A DNA stretch of 22,206 nucleotides, from the NCBI GenBank assembly GCA_029939445.1, contig JAOZSY010000018.1:1-22206 (forward strand), given 5' to 3'. Below are positions 1 through 7,469 of the stretch, in pieces (the stretch's first letter is position 1; every line of letters begins with the position of its first letter). A model generated the notes under the pieces. The model was not told the origin of the DNA and made no database searches. It saw only the letters and a program-made list of their open reading frames with translations. This DNA is from Bacteroidales bacterium (GTDB lineage: Bacteria; Bacteroidota; Bacteroidia; Bacteroidales; UBA1556). Made by a program: the position numbers and the translations under genes.

Positions 1-727
1 CAAGAATTTTTGGAGTTAAAGAAACATTACCTGGTTTATAAACACCATGTACATTGCCGAAAGAAGCTGCAATAGTAAATAAATCACTTACTTCTAATAA
101 TTGCTCATAAGCATAAGCCACATCCTCCGGTTGAGTGTATAATAATGAGTTGTCTATACTTGTATTATCCACGCCATCTTCTTCACCGCCAGTAACACCA
201 AGCTCAATTTCTACAAGCATACCAATCTTGCTCATACGCTTAAGGTATGTTTTACATATAGCAACATTTTCTTCTAAAGGTTCCTCAGATAAATCAAGCA
301 TATGTGAGCTAAAAAGTGGCTTACCATAAGCTTCATAAAATTCTTCACCAGCTTCAATTAATCCATCAATCCAAGGAAGAAGTTTTTTTGCAGCATGGTC
401 AGTATGAATAATAACCGGCACGCCATATAATTCTGCCATTTGGTGAATATGCATTGCTCCAGAAATAGCACCTGCTATACCTGATTGCTCATTTTCGTTA
501 GAAAGGCCTTTGCCAGCATAAAACTGTGCTCCACCATTCGAAAATTGAATGATAATAGGACTGTTTACTTTTGCGGCAACTTCTAATGCTCCGTTTACCG
601 ACTCTGTACCAACTACATTTACTGCTGGTAATGCAAATTTATTTTCTTTAGCAATACGAAATACTTCTTGTAAATCTTTTCCGAAAATAAATCCGGGGGC
701 TATTTTATCAAATATTTTTTCTGACAT
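1..727 (-). CDS. fbaA: Fructose-bisphosphate aldolase class II, 5' part (runs off window)
   Basis: Zn-dependent aldolase that splits fructose 1,6-bisphosphate into dihydroxyacetone phosphate and glyceraldehyde 3-phosphate in cytosolic glycolysis and gluconeogenesis. Reading the minus strand from the ATG at 725-727 gives 242 open codons; the family (E. coli FbaA type) is about 355-360 residues, so roughly the last third lies beyond position 1. Visible signatures are IIHTDHAAKKLLPWIDG, carrying the metal-binding and catalytic HTDH group, the SHMLDLSEEP segment, the EIELGVTGGEEDGVDN loop, and NVHGVYKPGNV with another metal-ligand histidine. The protein opens MSEKIFDKIAPGFIFG, typical of this subgroup. 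The gene is divergent from serC, and a TAnnTTTG promoter box lies about 44 bases upstream of the ATG. Identification is secure; only the 3' end is missing. Confidence 0.95.
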   Translation of the reverse strand, partial: MSEKIFDKIAPGFIFGKDLQEVFRIAKENKFALPAVNVVGTESVNGALEVAAKVNSPIIIQFSNGGAQFYAGKGLSNENEQSGIAGAISGAMHIHQMAELYGVPVIIHTDHAAKKLLPWIDGLIEAGEEFYEAYGKPLFSSHMLDLSEEPLEENVAICKTYLKRMSKIGMLVEIELGVTGGEEDGVDNTSIDNSLLYTQPEDVAYAYEQLLEVSDLFTIAASFGNVHGVYKPGNVSLTPKIL

Positions 728-1218
728 AATAATATATACTTATGATTGATTATTTATAAACTTTATTAAGCAAAAATACTACTAATTTGTATCATTTAAC
801 CGATTATTTTATATTTTACTATTTCAAACAATTCAATATGTAATTAAATTTGATCTGTATTTTTCTATTATACAAAATGTTTAAAACAAAATGTTTAATA
901 TATGAGGCAATTGAATATGCCTTTGGAGGTTTTATCAATGTTCATATTAAAGATTATAAAAGCAATAAAAACAGGAAATCACGAATAATTTGTATACTAT
1001 TAACTAAAATCTATTTACAACATTTCAAAGGAAGGCGATTAGCTATAATATATGTGAATATATATATGCCAAAAATCATGTAAAAGCTCCAAAAATTACG
1101 ATTTTATAACTATTAGAATTAAAAAATTATGACGATATTCGCTTAATTGAAATTGAATAGGAAATGTAATTTCTAACATATATAAATAATTGATAATCAA
1201 TATTATAAATAGTAGATT
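728..1218. other. Divergent intergenic region between fbaA and serC
   Basis: About 490 bases without a credible gene. Besides the aldolase promoter box at 771-778, the stretch is AT-rich and low in complexity. An open frame at 850-1083 begins with TTG and gives a 77-residue Ile/Lys/Tyr-rich peptide with no recognisable domain; it is probably spurious. A plus-strand TAAATTTG at 845-852 fits the -7 consensus but would give serC a leader of about 360 bases, so it may be chance. No TTTG occurs in the last 135 bases before serC, so the serC promoter is not obvious. No tRNA or riboswitch fold was recognised. Confidence 0.6.
771..778 (-). promoter_or_regulatory. Bacteroidota -7 box for the aldolase gene
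   Basis: On the minus strand this reads TATTTTTG, an exact match to the Bacteroidota -7 consensus TAnnTTTG. A transcript would begin about 7 bases downstream and carry a leader of about 35-40 bases before the aldolase ATG at 727. No convincing TTG (-33) element is seen at the expected distance, so the call rests on the -7 box and its position. Confidence 0.45.
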
Positions 1219-2292
1219 ATGAAAAAACACAATTTTTATGCAGGACCATCGATCTTGCCAAACGACACAATTAAGAATACTGCTGAGAATATAATTGACT
1301 TTGCAGGAACGGGTTTAAGTTTAATGGAAGTTTCGCACCGTGGTAAAGAGTTTGTTGCAGTAATGGATGAAGCTCAAGACTTATTTAAGGAATTATTGAA
1401 TATTCCTGATACTCATGATGTATTATTTCTTGGAGGCGGTGCAAGTCTTCAATTTGCAATGATTCCATTTAATATTATGAAATCTAAAGCTGCTTATGTA
1501 AACACTGGTGCTTGGGCAAATAAAGCTGTAAAAGAAGCTAAGGGTTTTGGAGAGGTTGTTGAAGTTGCTAGTTCTAAAGATGCAAATTACAACTATTTCC
1601 CAAAGGGTTATGATATTCCTGCTGATGCTGATTATTTACATATTACTACTAATAACACTATTTATGGAACGGAGCTTCATAAAGATCTAGATGTAGAAAC
1701 TTTATTGGTTGCAGATATGTCTTCTGATATTTTTTCTCGCCCAGTAGATGTTAGTAAATATGCTATTATTTATGGTGGTGCACAAAAAAATCTTGCCCCT
1801 GCAGGAATTGCTTTTGTAATTATCCGTAGAGATATTCTTGGTAAAGTAGATCATTTTATTCCAACAATGTTGGATTATAATACTCATATTAAAGGTGGAA
1901 GTATGTTTAATACTCCTCCAGTAGTTCCAATATTTGCTGCTTTGCAAACTCTTAAGTGGTTGAAAGCTCAAGGTGGAGTTGAGGCAATGTATAAGAAGAA
2001 TATTGAGAAGGCTGCGGTTCTTTATAACGAGATAGATACAAATCCTATGTTTAAAGGAACTGTTGTAGATAAAGAAGATCGTTCTTTAATGAATATTTGT
2101 TGGGTTATGGCAGAAGGATATGAGCAATATGAGAAAGAATTCCTTGATTTTGCTACAGAAAAGGGCATGGTTGGAATCAAAGGTCATCGCTCTGTTGGAG
2201 GATACCGTGCTTCTACTTATAATGCACTTCCAAAAGAAAGTGTTGAAGCATTAGTAGCTTGCATGCAAGAGTTCAAAAATTCTAAAGCGTAA
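1219..2292 (+). CDS. serC: Phosphoserine aminotransferase
   Basis: PLP-dependent cytosolic enzyme that transaminates 3-phosphohydroxypyruvate with glutamate to give 3-phosphoserine, the second step of serine synthesis; it can also serve pyridoxine synthesis. The 357-residue product has the family's usual length. It opens MKKHNFYAGPSILP, has the substrate-loop SHRGKEF (40-46), the phosphate-binding GGGASLQF (72-79), the LLVADMSSD segment with the PLP-ring aspartate (Asp166), and GGAQKNLAPAG (186-196) with the Schiff-base Lys190. HRSVGGYRASTYNA near the C-terminus is also typical. The start ATG at 1219 gives a natural N-terminus. It is the first gene of a serC-serA-DUF1015 row and is separated from serA by a repeat-rich 100-base spacer. 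Confidence 0.97.
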   Translation: MKKHNFYAGPSILPNDTIKNTAENIIDFAGTGLSLMEVSHRGKEFVAVMDEAQDLFKELLNIPDTHDVLFLGGGASLQFAMIPFNIMKSKAAYVNTGAWANKAVKEAKGFGEVVEVASSKDANYNYFPKGYDIPADADYLHITTNNTIYGTELHKDLDVETLLVADMSSDIFSRPVDVSKYAIIYGGAQKNLAPAGIAFVIIRRDILGKVDHFIPTMLDYNTHIKGGSMFNTPPVVPIFAALQTLKWLKAQGGVEAMYKKNIEKAAVLYNEIDTNPMFKGTVVDKEDRSLMNICWVMAEGYEQYEKEFLDFATEKGMVGIKGHRSVGGYRASTYNALPKESVEALVACMQEFKNSKA

Positions 2293-2295
2293 TAT

Positions 2296-2327
2296 AAATT
2301 GTTAAACTATTAAATTGTTAAATTATT
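2296..2327 (+). repeat. 16-bp direct repeat, two copies
   Basis: Two adjacent copies of a 16-base unit (AAATTGTTAAACTATT at 2296-2311 and the same with one C to T change at 2312-2327) follow directly after the serC stop. The unit is AT-rich, so slippage is a simple explanation. Confidence 0.7.
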
Positions 2328-2358
2328 AAATAGAGTATTTATACTACTTAATAATTTA
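2319..2358. repeat. Long AT-rich inverted repeat between serC and serA
   Basis: TAAATTATTAA (2319-2329) pairs perfectly with TTAATAATTTA (2348-2358). Inside, AGTAT (2334-2338) pairs with ATACT (2341-2345) around a two-base loop. The whole can fold as one long interrupted hairpin in the serC-serA transcript. It has no T-tract typical of an intrinsic terminator, so attenuation, an mRNA stability role or no role are all possible. Confidence 0.6.
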
Positions 2359-2381
2359 GCTTTTAATAATTTAGCTTTTAA
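2348..2381 (+). repeat. 15-bp perfect tandem repeat upstream of serA
   Basis: TTAATAATTTAGCTT occurs at 2348-2362 and again at 2363-2377, followed by the first four bases of a third copy. The array ends 11 bases before the serA ATG, and its first copy is also the right arm of the inverted repeat at 2319-2358. Confidence 0.75.
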
Positions 2382-2392
2382 CATTTAATGAT

Positions 2393-3313
2393 ATGACAAA
2401 AGTATTAATAGCAACCGAAAAACCATTTGCCGCTGAGGCAATTCCTCAAATTAAAGAGGTGATTGAAAATGCTGGCTTCGAAATGGTTTTATTGGAAAAA
2501 TATACTGATAAAAGTGAGCTTTTAACAGCTGTTGCAGATGCAGATGCAATAATAATTCGTAGTGATAAAATTACAGCTGAAGTTATTGCTGCTGCCAAAA
2601 ATCTTAAAATTGTTGTTCGAGCTGGTGCAGGATACGATAATGTGGACCTAGTTGCAGCTACTGCTGCTGGGGTAACTGTAATGAATACTCCTGGTCAAAA
2701 CTCTAATGCCGTTGCTGAATTAGCAGTTGGTCTTATGGTGATGATGGCTCGTGGTTTTTATAATGGTAAAGCTGGTACAGAACTAACAGGCAGAGCTATA
2801 GGTATTCATGCTTATGGTAATGTTGGTCGTTATGTAGGTCAAATTGCTAAGGGTTTTGGAATGAAAGTATATGCTTTTGATCCATTCCTCAATAAAGTTG
2901 ATATAGAAAAAGATGGCGTTATTGCTGTTGATTCTGCTGAAGAATTATACTCTGCCTGCCAATATGTTTCATTGCATATTCCTGCAAATGATAAAACTAA
3001 AGGGTCTATTGGTTATGATATTCTTTCGAAGATGCCTAAAGATGCAGTATTGGTAAATACAGCTCGTAAAGAGGTAATTAACGAAGCAGAATTGGTGAAA
3101 TTGATGGAGGATCGCAACGATTTTTCATATATTTCCGATATAGCTCCTGTAAATAAAGATGTTTTTGCTGAAAAGTTTGAAGGAAGATTCTTCTTTACTC
3201 CTAAGAAAATGGGTGCTCAAACTCTTGAGGCTAATGTGAATGCTGGTGTAGCAGGAGCAAAGCAAATTGCTGATTTTATTAATAATGGAGATACAACTTA
3301 TAAAGTAAATTAA
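2393..3313 (+). CDS. serA: D-3-phosphoglycerate dehydrogenase, short Lys-type
   Basis: NAD-dependent enzyme that oxidises 3-phosphoglycerate to 3-phosphohydroxypyruvate, the first committed step of serine synthesis and the step before SerC. The 306 residues cover only the catalytic and nucleotide-binding domains; the C-terminal ACT-type regulatory domain of E. coli SerA (about 410 residues) is absent, so the usual serine feedback site is missing. Visible are RAGAGYDNVD (76-85), the Rossmann loop in GIHAYGNVGR (137-146), DPF after the second strand (163-165), and NTARKEV (222-228) with the substrate arginine Arg225. Where most relatives have TPH with the catalytic histidine, this protein has TPKKMGAQT, placing Lys271 there. 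Lys-type enzymes are known from Bacteroidales and Entamoeba. The upstream ATG at 2388 stops after two codons, so 2393 is the start. Confidence 0.93.
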   Translation: MTKVLIATEKPFAAEAIPQIKEVIENAGFEMVLLEKYTDKSELLTAVADADAIIIRSDKITAEVIAAAKNLKIVVRAGAGYDNVDLVAATAAGVTVMNTPGQNSNAVAELAVGLMVMMARGFYNGKAGTELTGRAIGIHAYGNVGRYVGQIAKGFGMKVYAFDPFLNKVDIEKDGVIAVDSAEELYSACQYVSLHIPANDKTKGSIGYDILSKMPKDAVLVNTARKEVINEAELVKLMEDRNDFSYISDIAPVNKDVFAEKFEGRFFFTPKKMGAQTLEANVNAGVAGAKQIADFINNGDTTYKVN

Positions 3314-3319
3314 ATAGTT

Positions 3320-3369
3320 ATTGTCAGACTTCGATACAATTTGCTACGCAAATCACTCAGCCTGACAAT
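3320..3369. repeat. Palindromic intergenic element between serA and the DUF1015 gene
   Basis: Outer arms ATTGTCAG (3320-3327) and CTGACAAT (3362-3369) enclose a second perfect hairpin, ATTTGC-TAC-GCAAAT (3339-3353). The segment is richer in G+C than the flanking spacer and, on the minus strand, carries a GTCAGGCTGAG...TCGAAGTCTGAC pattern that resembles dispersed intergenic repeats seen in Bacteroidota genomes. It lies inside a presumed operon, and no U-tract follows, so it is more likely a mobile or REP-like repeat or an RNA processing hairpin than a terminator. Its family membership is inferred. Confidence 0.6.
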
Positions 3370-3400
3370 TAAACAAATAAACGACTAAAAATATAAAATT

Positions 3401-4651
3401 ATGGCAACAATAAAACCATTTAAGGGCCTTCGCCCACCAAAGGACATAGCTCAAAATCTGGCATGTCTTCCTTATGATGTTATGAATGCTGCTGAGGCTG
3501 CAGAAATGGCTAAAGGAAAAGATTGCTCATTATTGCATATTACTCGTTCAGAGATTGATCTACCTGAGGGTACTGATGTTCACTCAGAACTAGTTTATAA
3601 TAAATCTGTTGAGAATTTTAAGAATTTTCAAGCTCAAGGTTGGTTAGTTAAGGAAGAAACTGCAAAATACTATGTATATGCTCAAACTATGGATGGGCGT
3701 ACTCAGTACGGTATTGTAGGAGCTGCTGCTTGTCAAGATTATGTTGATGGTATAATCAAAAAACATGAGCTTACTCGCCCAGAGAAAGAGGAAGATCGTA
3801 TGATTCTTACTCGTTATACTAATGCTAATATTGAGCCTGTATTCTTTTCGTATAAGGCTGTTCCAGAAATTGATGAGATTGTATCTACTGTAGTTACAAA
3901 AACTCCAGCAATTTACGATTTTACTGCTGAAGATGGTTTTGGTCATCACTTTTGGGTGATTAACGATAAGCAAATGAATGCTGACTTAGAGCGTTTATTC
4001 GAAGAAAAAGTTCCATTTACTTATGTAGCTGATGGTCATCATCGTACTGCTGCTGCTGCACTTATTGGTGCCGAAAAAACTAAGCAAAATCCTAATCATA
4101 CTGGTGATGAGGCTTATAATTTCTTTATGGCTGTTCACTTCCCTGATAATCAGTTGAAAATTATTGATTATAATCGTGTAGTGAAGGACCTTAATGGAAT
4201 GTCTGCTGACCAATTAATTGAAAAATTAGAGGAAAACTTTGATGTGGAGAAGATTGGTGCTGAAATTTGTAAGCCTGCTAAACTTCATGAGTTTAGTATG
4301 TACTTAAACAAAAATTGGTATAAGCTTACTGCTAAAGTAGGTACTTATGACGATAACGACCCAATAGGAGTTCTTGATGTAACTATTCTTTCTAATTTGA
4401 TTCTTGATGAGTTATTAGATATTAAGGATTTAAGAACTTCAAACCGTATTGAGTTTGTTGGTGGTATTAGAGGTCTTGGTGAGTTGAGTAAGCGTGTTGA
4501 TAATGGCGATATGGAAGTAGCTTTTGCTCTTTATGCTGTTTCAATGGATCAGCTAATTAATATTGCTGATACTGGTAATATTATGCCTCCAAAAACTACT
4601 TGGTTTGAACCTAAACTACGTAGTGGTTTAGTGATTCACTCTTTGGATTAA
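3401..4651 (+). CDS. DUF1015 family protein, role unknown
   Basis: A 416-residue soluble protein of the DUF1015 family. It opens with the family's signature ATIKPFKGLRPP followed by CLPYDVMN (22-29). Other recognisable blocks are KKHELTRPEKEEDR (120-133) and the very conserved ADGHHRTAAA (210-219), whose clustered Asp, His and Arg residues look like a metal or phosphate site. The length is normal for the family. In Bacteroidota it commonly follows serC and serA, as it does here 87 bases after serA, which suggests a link to serine or phosphoserine metabolism; a serine kinase-like role has been discussed for relatives, but nothing in this sequence proves a reaction. A strong intrinsic terminator follows the stop, closing the row. 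The family call is secure, the function is not. Confidence 0.9.
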   Translation: MATIKPFKGLRPPKDIAQNLACLPYDVMNAAEAAEMAKGKDCSLLHITRSEIDLPEGTDVHSELVYNKSVENFKNFQAQGWLVKEETAKYYVYAQTMDGRTQYGIVGAAACQDYVDGIIKKHELTRPEKEEDRMILTRYTNANIEPVFFSYKAVPEIDEIVSTVVTKTPAIYDFTAEDGFGHHFWVINDKQMNADLERLFEEKVPFTYVADGHHRTAAAALIGAEKTKQNPNHTGDEAYNFFMAVHFPDNQLKIIDYNRVVKDLNGMSADQLIEKLEENFDVEKIGAEICKPAKLHEFSMYLNKNWYKLTAKVGTYDDNDPIGVLDVTILSNLILDELLDIKDLRTSNRIEFVGGIRGLGELSKRVDNGDMEVAFALYAVSMDQLINIADTGNIMPPKTTWFEPKLRSGLVIHSLD

Positions 4652-4673
4652 AAAATATAATTATATTTTATAT

Positions 4674-4706
4674 AAAAAGGCGAGCTATTTGGCTTGCCTT
4701 TTTTTT
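4674..4706 (+). terminator. Intrinsic terminator after the serC-serA-DUF1015 row
   Basis: AAAAAGGCGAGC pairs with GCTTGCCTTTTT around a TATTTG loop (one G-T pair in the stem), and the stem runs straight into eight consecutive T residues (4699-4706). It sits 22 bases after the DUF1015 stop. This is a classic Rho-independent terminator. Confidence 0.9.
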
Positions 4707-4739
4707 GTAAAATTGTAAAATTGTTTTCATTATTTCATT

Positions 4740-5153
4740 ATGAGCTTTATAAAAAGAAATATCAATCTTATCGGTAAAATACTATTTGTATTATTAATAC
4801 TATCGATGTATTTCTATAGTAGTATTGATGATAATAAGCTAGAGAAAGAGAAGATGTATTCTATAGCAGTTGTTCAGAAAGTAAGAGTGAATGCAAATAT
4901 TGGAGAGAGTGTTTATTATGTATACTTTGTTAATGATAGCGTGTATTATTCTGAGGATAATTTTTATGTAGACGTCTATAATTTTACTCTTCAAAATATA
5001 ATAGGTACAAAAATATTAGTAAAGTTTCAAGAGTCAGACCCTCAAAATAGTAAGTTATTACCAAATATACGTATTGGTGATAGTGTTAAAACTCCAAATA
5101 GTGGTTGGCCTACTATTCCTGTTGAAGAGGATAAGCGGTGTATTCTTGAATAA
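4740..5153 (+). CDS. Small membrane-anchored protein of unknown function
   Basis: The 137-residue product is not recognised with certainty. Residues about 11-27 (IGKILFVLLILSMYFYS) form one hydrophobic segment after a basic N-terminus, so it is probably anchored in the inner membrane with the rest outside the cytosol. The remainder is rich in beta-strand-type sequence (SVYYVYFVNDSVYYSE) followed by KILVKFQESDPQNSKLL. This layout, a 'vYYvkF ... ys.skpenSkll' pattern, resembles small Bacteroidota hypotheticals. It lies alone between the terminator of the serine row and the convergent ackA end. No promoter box was found, and the preceding terminator argues for its own promoter. Codon use matches the neighbours, which supports a real gene. 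Confidence 0.7.
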   Translation: MSFIKRNINLIGKILFVLLILSMYFYSSIDDNKLEKEKMYSIAVVQKVRVNANIGESVYYVYFVNDSVYYSEDNFYVDVYNFTLQNIIGTKILVKFQESDPQNSKLLPNIRIGDSVKTPNSGWPTIPVEEDKRCILE

Positions 5154-5167
5154 GAATTTGTATTTAC

Positions 5168-5200
5168 AAAAAAAAGCAGATACTCAAAAGAGCATCTGCT
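5168..5200 (-). terminator. Intrinsic terminator of the pta-ackA row
   Basis: AGCAGAT (5175-5181) pairs with ATCTGCT (5194-5200), and CTC pairs with GAG inside around an AAAA loop. Read on the minus strand, the stem is followed by eight T residues (5175 down to 5168), 25 bases after the ackA stop. On the plus strand the tail is only TATATATTTT-like, so it may also stop the convergent small gene, but more weakly. Confidence 0.88.
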
Positions 5201-5224
5201 GTATATATTTTAGAGAATATAAAT

Positions 5225-6427
5225 TTACTTATTCTCTAGTATCTCAATAGTGTCACGTGCAATAACTAATTCTTCGTTTGTAGGAATAACCCAAACTTGA
5301 ACTTTAGAGTCTTTATGACATAAGTTTATCTCTTTGCCCCTAAGTCCCTTATTGGCTTCATTATTGAAATTAATGCCAAGAAATTCTAATCCGTCTACTA
5401 CATTTTCACGAGTTTCATCAGCATTTTCGCCAATACCACCAGTAAATACAATAGCGTCTACACCACCCATAATAGCAGCATAAGCACCAATATATTTTTT
5501 GATTCTAAACTCATACATTCTTAAAGCAAGAATTGCTCTTTCATTGCCTGCCTCAGCAGCTTCTTCAACTTCACGCATATCGCTAGACACACCTGATACA
5601 CCAAGAACTCCACTATGTTTATTAACTAGAGTATTGGTAGCGTTTAGCCCAATATCTTCCTTATTCATAATAAAAGTAAGTGCTCCAACATCCAAATCAC
5701 CAGTTCTAGTTCCCATCATTAGACCTTCTACAGGAGTCATTCCCATACTTGTATCAATAGATTTGCCATTTTTAATGGCAGCAATTGATGCGCCATTACC
5801 AAGGTGACAAGTAATTACTTTTGAGTTATTGATATTTATATCAGAAATCTCTGATAAGCGTTGTGATACGAATTTGTGACTTGAACCATGGAATCCATAA
5901 CGGCGAATACCATGCTTTTTGTATAAAGCATAAGGAATAGCATACATATATGATTTTGCTTCCATAGTTTGGTGAAATGCTGTATCAAAAACTCCACATT
6001 GTGGTGTGCCTGGCATCAATTCATTAACAGCATAAATACCTTTTAGGTTTGGTGGGTTGTGAAGGGGAGCAAGTTCTACTACGTCTTCCATAGTGCTAAT
6101 TACCTCGTCGGTAATGCTTACACTACCATTAAATACCTCACCACCATGTACCACACGGTGACCTACGGCATCAATTTCCTTAAGGTCTTTAATGCTACCA
6201 TGTTTTTCTGAAGTAAGTACTCCCAAAACATATTCTATTCCTTGCTGATGGTCAAAGATATTACCTTCAAGTTTTACCTTGTCGCCATCAGAGCGTATAT
6301 TCTTTATATATGAGCCGTTTAGACCTACTTTGTCTACTAATCCTGAAGCTAAAACGCTCTCATCTTTCATGTTGAAAAGCTGGTACTTTATTGACGAGCT
6401 TCCGCAATTTATCACTAATACTTTCAT
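5225..6427 (-). CDS. ackA: Acetate kinase
   Basis: Transfers phosphate between acetyl phosphate and ADP to give acetate and ATP; with Pta this is the main substrate-level ATP step of acetate-producing fermenters, and it can run backwards for acetate use. The 400-residue length is standard. Active-site residues fall at the positions known for the Methanosarcina enzyme: Asn7 (INCGSSSIKYQLF), Arg91 in GHRVVHGG, Asp148 in FDTAFH, His180 in GFHGSSH, Arg241 in MGTRTGD, and a C-terminal glutamate in PTNEE. FTGGIGEN, a nucleotide-binding loop, is intact. It is the last gene of the pta-dehydrogenase-ackA row, starting 29 bases after the preceding stop, and is followed by a strong terminator. Nothing suggests degeneration. 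Confidence 0.98.
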   Translation of the reverse strand: MKVLVINCGSSSIKYQLFNMKDESVLASGLVDKVGLNGSYIKNIRSDGDKVKLEGNIFDHQQGIEYVLGVLTSEKHGSIKDLKEIDAVGHRVVHGGEVFNGSVSITDEVISTMEDVVELAPLHNPPNLKGIYAVNELMPGTPQCGVFDTAFHQTMEAKSYMYAIPYALYKKHGIRRYGFHGSSHKFVSQRLSEISDININNSKVITCHLGNGASIAAIKNGKSIDTSMGMTPVEGLMMGTRTGDLDVGALTFIMNKEDIGLNATNTLVNKHSGVLGVSGVSSDMREVEEAAEAGNERAILALRMYEFRIKKYIGAYAAIMGGVDAIVFTGGIGENADETRENVVDGLEFLGINFNNEANKGLRGKEINLCHKDSKVQVWVIPTNEELVIARDTIEILENK

Positions 6428-6456
6428 GTATATTCTTCTTAAAATGTCAATAAATA

Positions 6457-7422
6457 TTAATTACCAAGATTGAAAATAGAACCAGTTTTTTCTATTTTCT
6501 TCCCATTCTTATAAATATAAAAACCATTATTGGATTTTGAACCCAACATCCCTGTTCTTACCATTCTTTTAATAATAGGAGAGGTTTTATATTTTCTATC
6601 ACCATATTCATTATACAAACCTTCCATCCATTTAGTAAGCTTATCAAGACCAATACGGTCGGCCATAGTAAAAGGGCCACGCTGCATACCATAACCCATC
6701 TGCATTGTTTTATCAATTTCGGAAACAGTGCTCACACCTTCCATAAGTAGCTCACATGCTTCGTTAATCATTGGAACAATTAGTCTAGTACTAATATTTC
6801 CAGGAGTTCCATTTATCTTAATGGTTTCCTTACCAATAGCACGAATAAAACGTTGTAAAGCATCTAAGCTTTCTTTATTGGTATTATGACATTTATTTAC
6901 TTCAATTACTCTTGTTGTAATGGCAGGAGCAATAAAATGTACTCCTATAGCACGACAGGGAAATTCTAACTCAGAAGCAAGGTCTGAGATTACAATGGTT
7001 GAGGCATTGGAAATTAATAATGCTTTTTTGTCAATAACTTTCTCAGCTTTTCTAAAAACTTCTTTTCTTGTTGGCTGATTAGGAATCCATTTTTTTGTAT
7101 TTATAGATTCAATAACTATATTACAATCAGATAGTTTGCTGTAATCTGTAGTGCCAATAATTCTTGATAGTATTGCTCGTTTATCACCTTCGGTCATTCC
7201 CCAATGACTAATAATACTATCAATACGAGTTCCTATTCCTTCAAAAGAACTATTTACTTTTTCTTCTGAAATTTCTATAAAAACTACATCAATGCCACTT
7301 TTGCTTACTAATATGCTAAGCTCTTGCCCCATTGTTCCACAGCCAATTATTCCTACTTTGATAGTGTCAGAATTTGATTTCATCGACTTGTTCAACGCAT
7401 AATCTTCTAATTTTTCTTTCAT
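6457..7422 (-). CDS. 3-hydroxyacyl-CoA dehydrogenase-like protein, divergent active site
   Basis: A 321-residue NAD(P)-dependent dehydrogenase of the 3-hydroxyacyl-CoA/3-hydroxybutyryl-CoA family. The Rossmann loop GIIGCGTMG spans 24-32. The catalytic His-Glu pair is kept: His162 in GVHFIAPA and Glu174 in RVIEV, at the normal spacing of 12. Ser141 (SNAS) is also in place. Two usually invariant asparagines are replaced: HFFNP reads HFIAP (Ala165), and PGFIVNRL reads PGNISTRL (Thr212). The C-terminal domain is present and ends with the familiar GSKSNNGFYIY. The N-terminus has about 20 extra residues before the first strand; Met15 (near 7380) is an alternative start. It sits between pta and ackA, probably in one transcript, suggesting a CoA-thioester substrate, but ordinary 3-hydroxybutyryl-CoA activity should not be assumed. 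Confidence 0.85.
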   Translation of the reverse strand: MKEKLEDYALNKSMKSNSDTIKVGIIGCGTMGQELSILVSKSGIDVVFIEISEEKVNSSFEGIGTRIDSIISHWGMTEGDKRAILSRIIGTTDYSKLSDCNIVIESINTKKWIPNQPTRKEVFRKAEKVIDKKALLISNASTIVISDLASELEFPCRAIGVHFIAPAITTRVIEVNKCHNTNKESLDALQRFIRAIGKETIKINGTPGNISTRLIVPMINEACELLMEGVSTVSEIDKTMQMGYGMQRGPFTMADRIGLDKLTKWMEGLYNEYGDRKYKTSPIIKRMVRTGMLGSKSNNGFYIYKNGKKIEKTGSIFNLGN

Positions 7423-7469
7423 TAGCTTTATTTTTTATCTACATAATTAATTATTGTAGAGAGTTATTT

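Noticed and set aside
151..154. DEVD in place of DEAD in motif II of the helicase (residue numbers) as a sign of inactivity
   Set aside because: The acidic residues needed for ATP hydrolysis remain, and DExD variants are common in active helicases.
845..852. Plus-strand TAAATTTG as the serC promoter
   Set aside because: It would leave a leader of about 360 bases with no other feature; an 8-base match with two free positions is expected by chance in DNA this AT-rich.
850..1083. 77-codon open frame on the plus strand in the fbaA-serC gap
   Set aside because: It starts with TTG, its composition mirrors AT-rich non-coding DNA, and it shows no domain or signal.
5142..5153. C-terminal CILE of the small membrane protein resembles a CAAX prenylation box
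   Set aside because: Bacteria lack the farnesylation machinery, and the hydrophobic/acidic ending is most simply chance.
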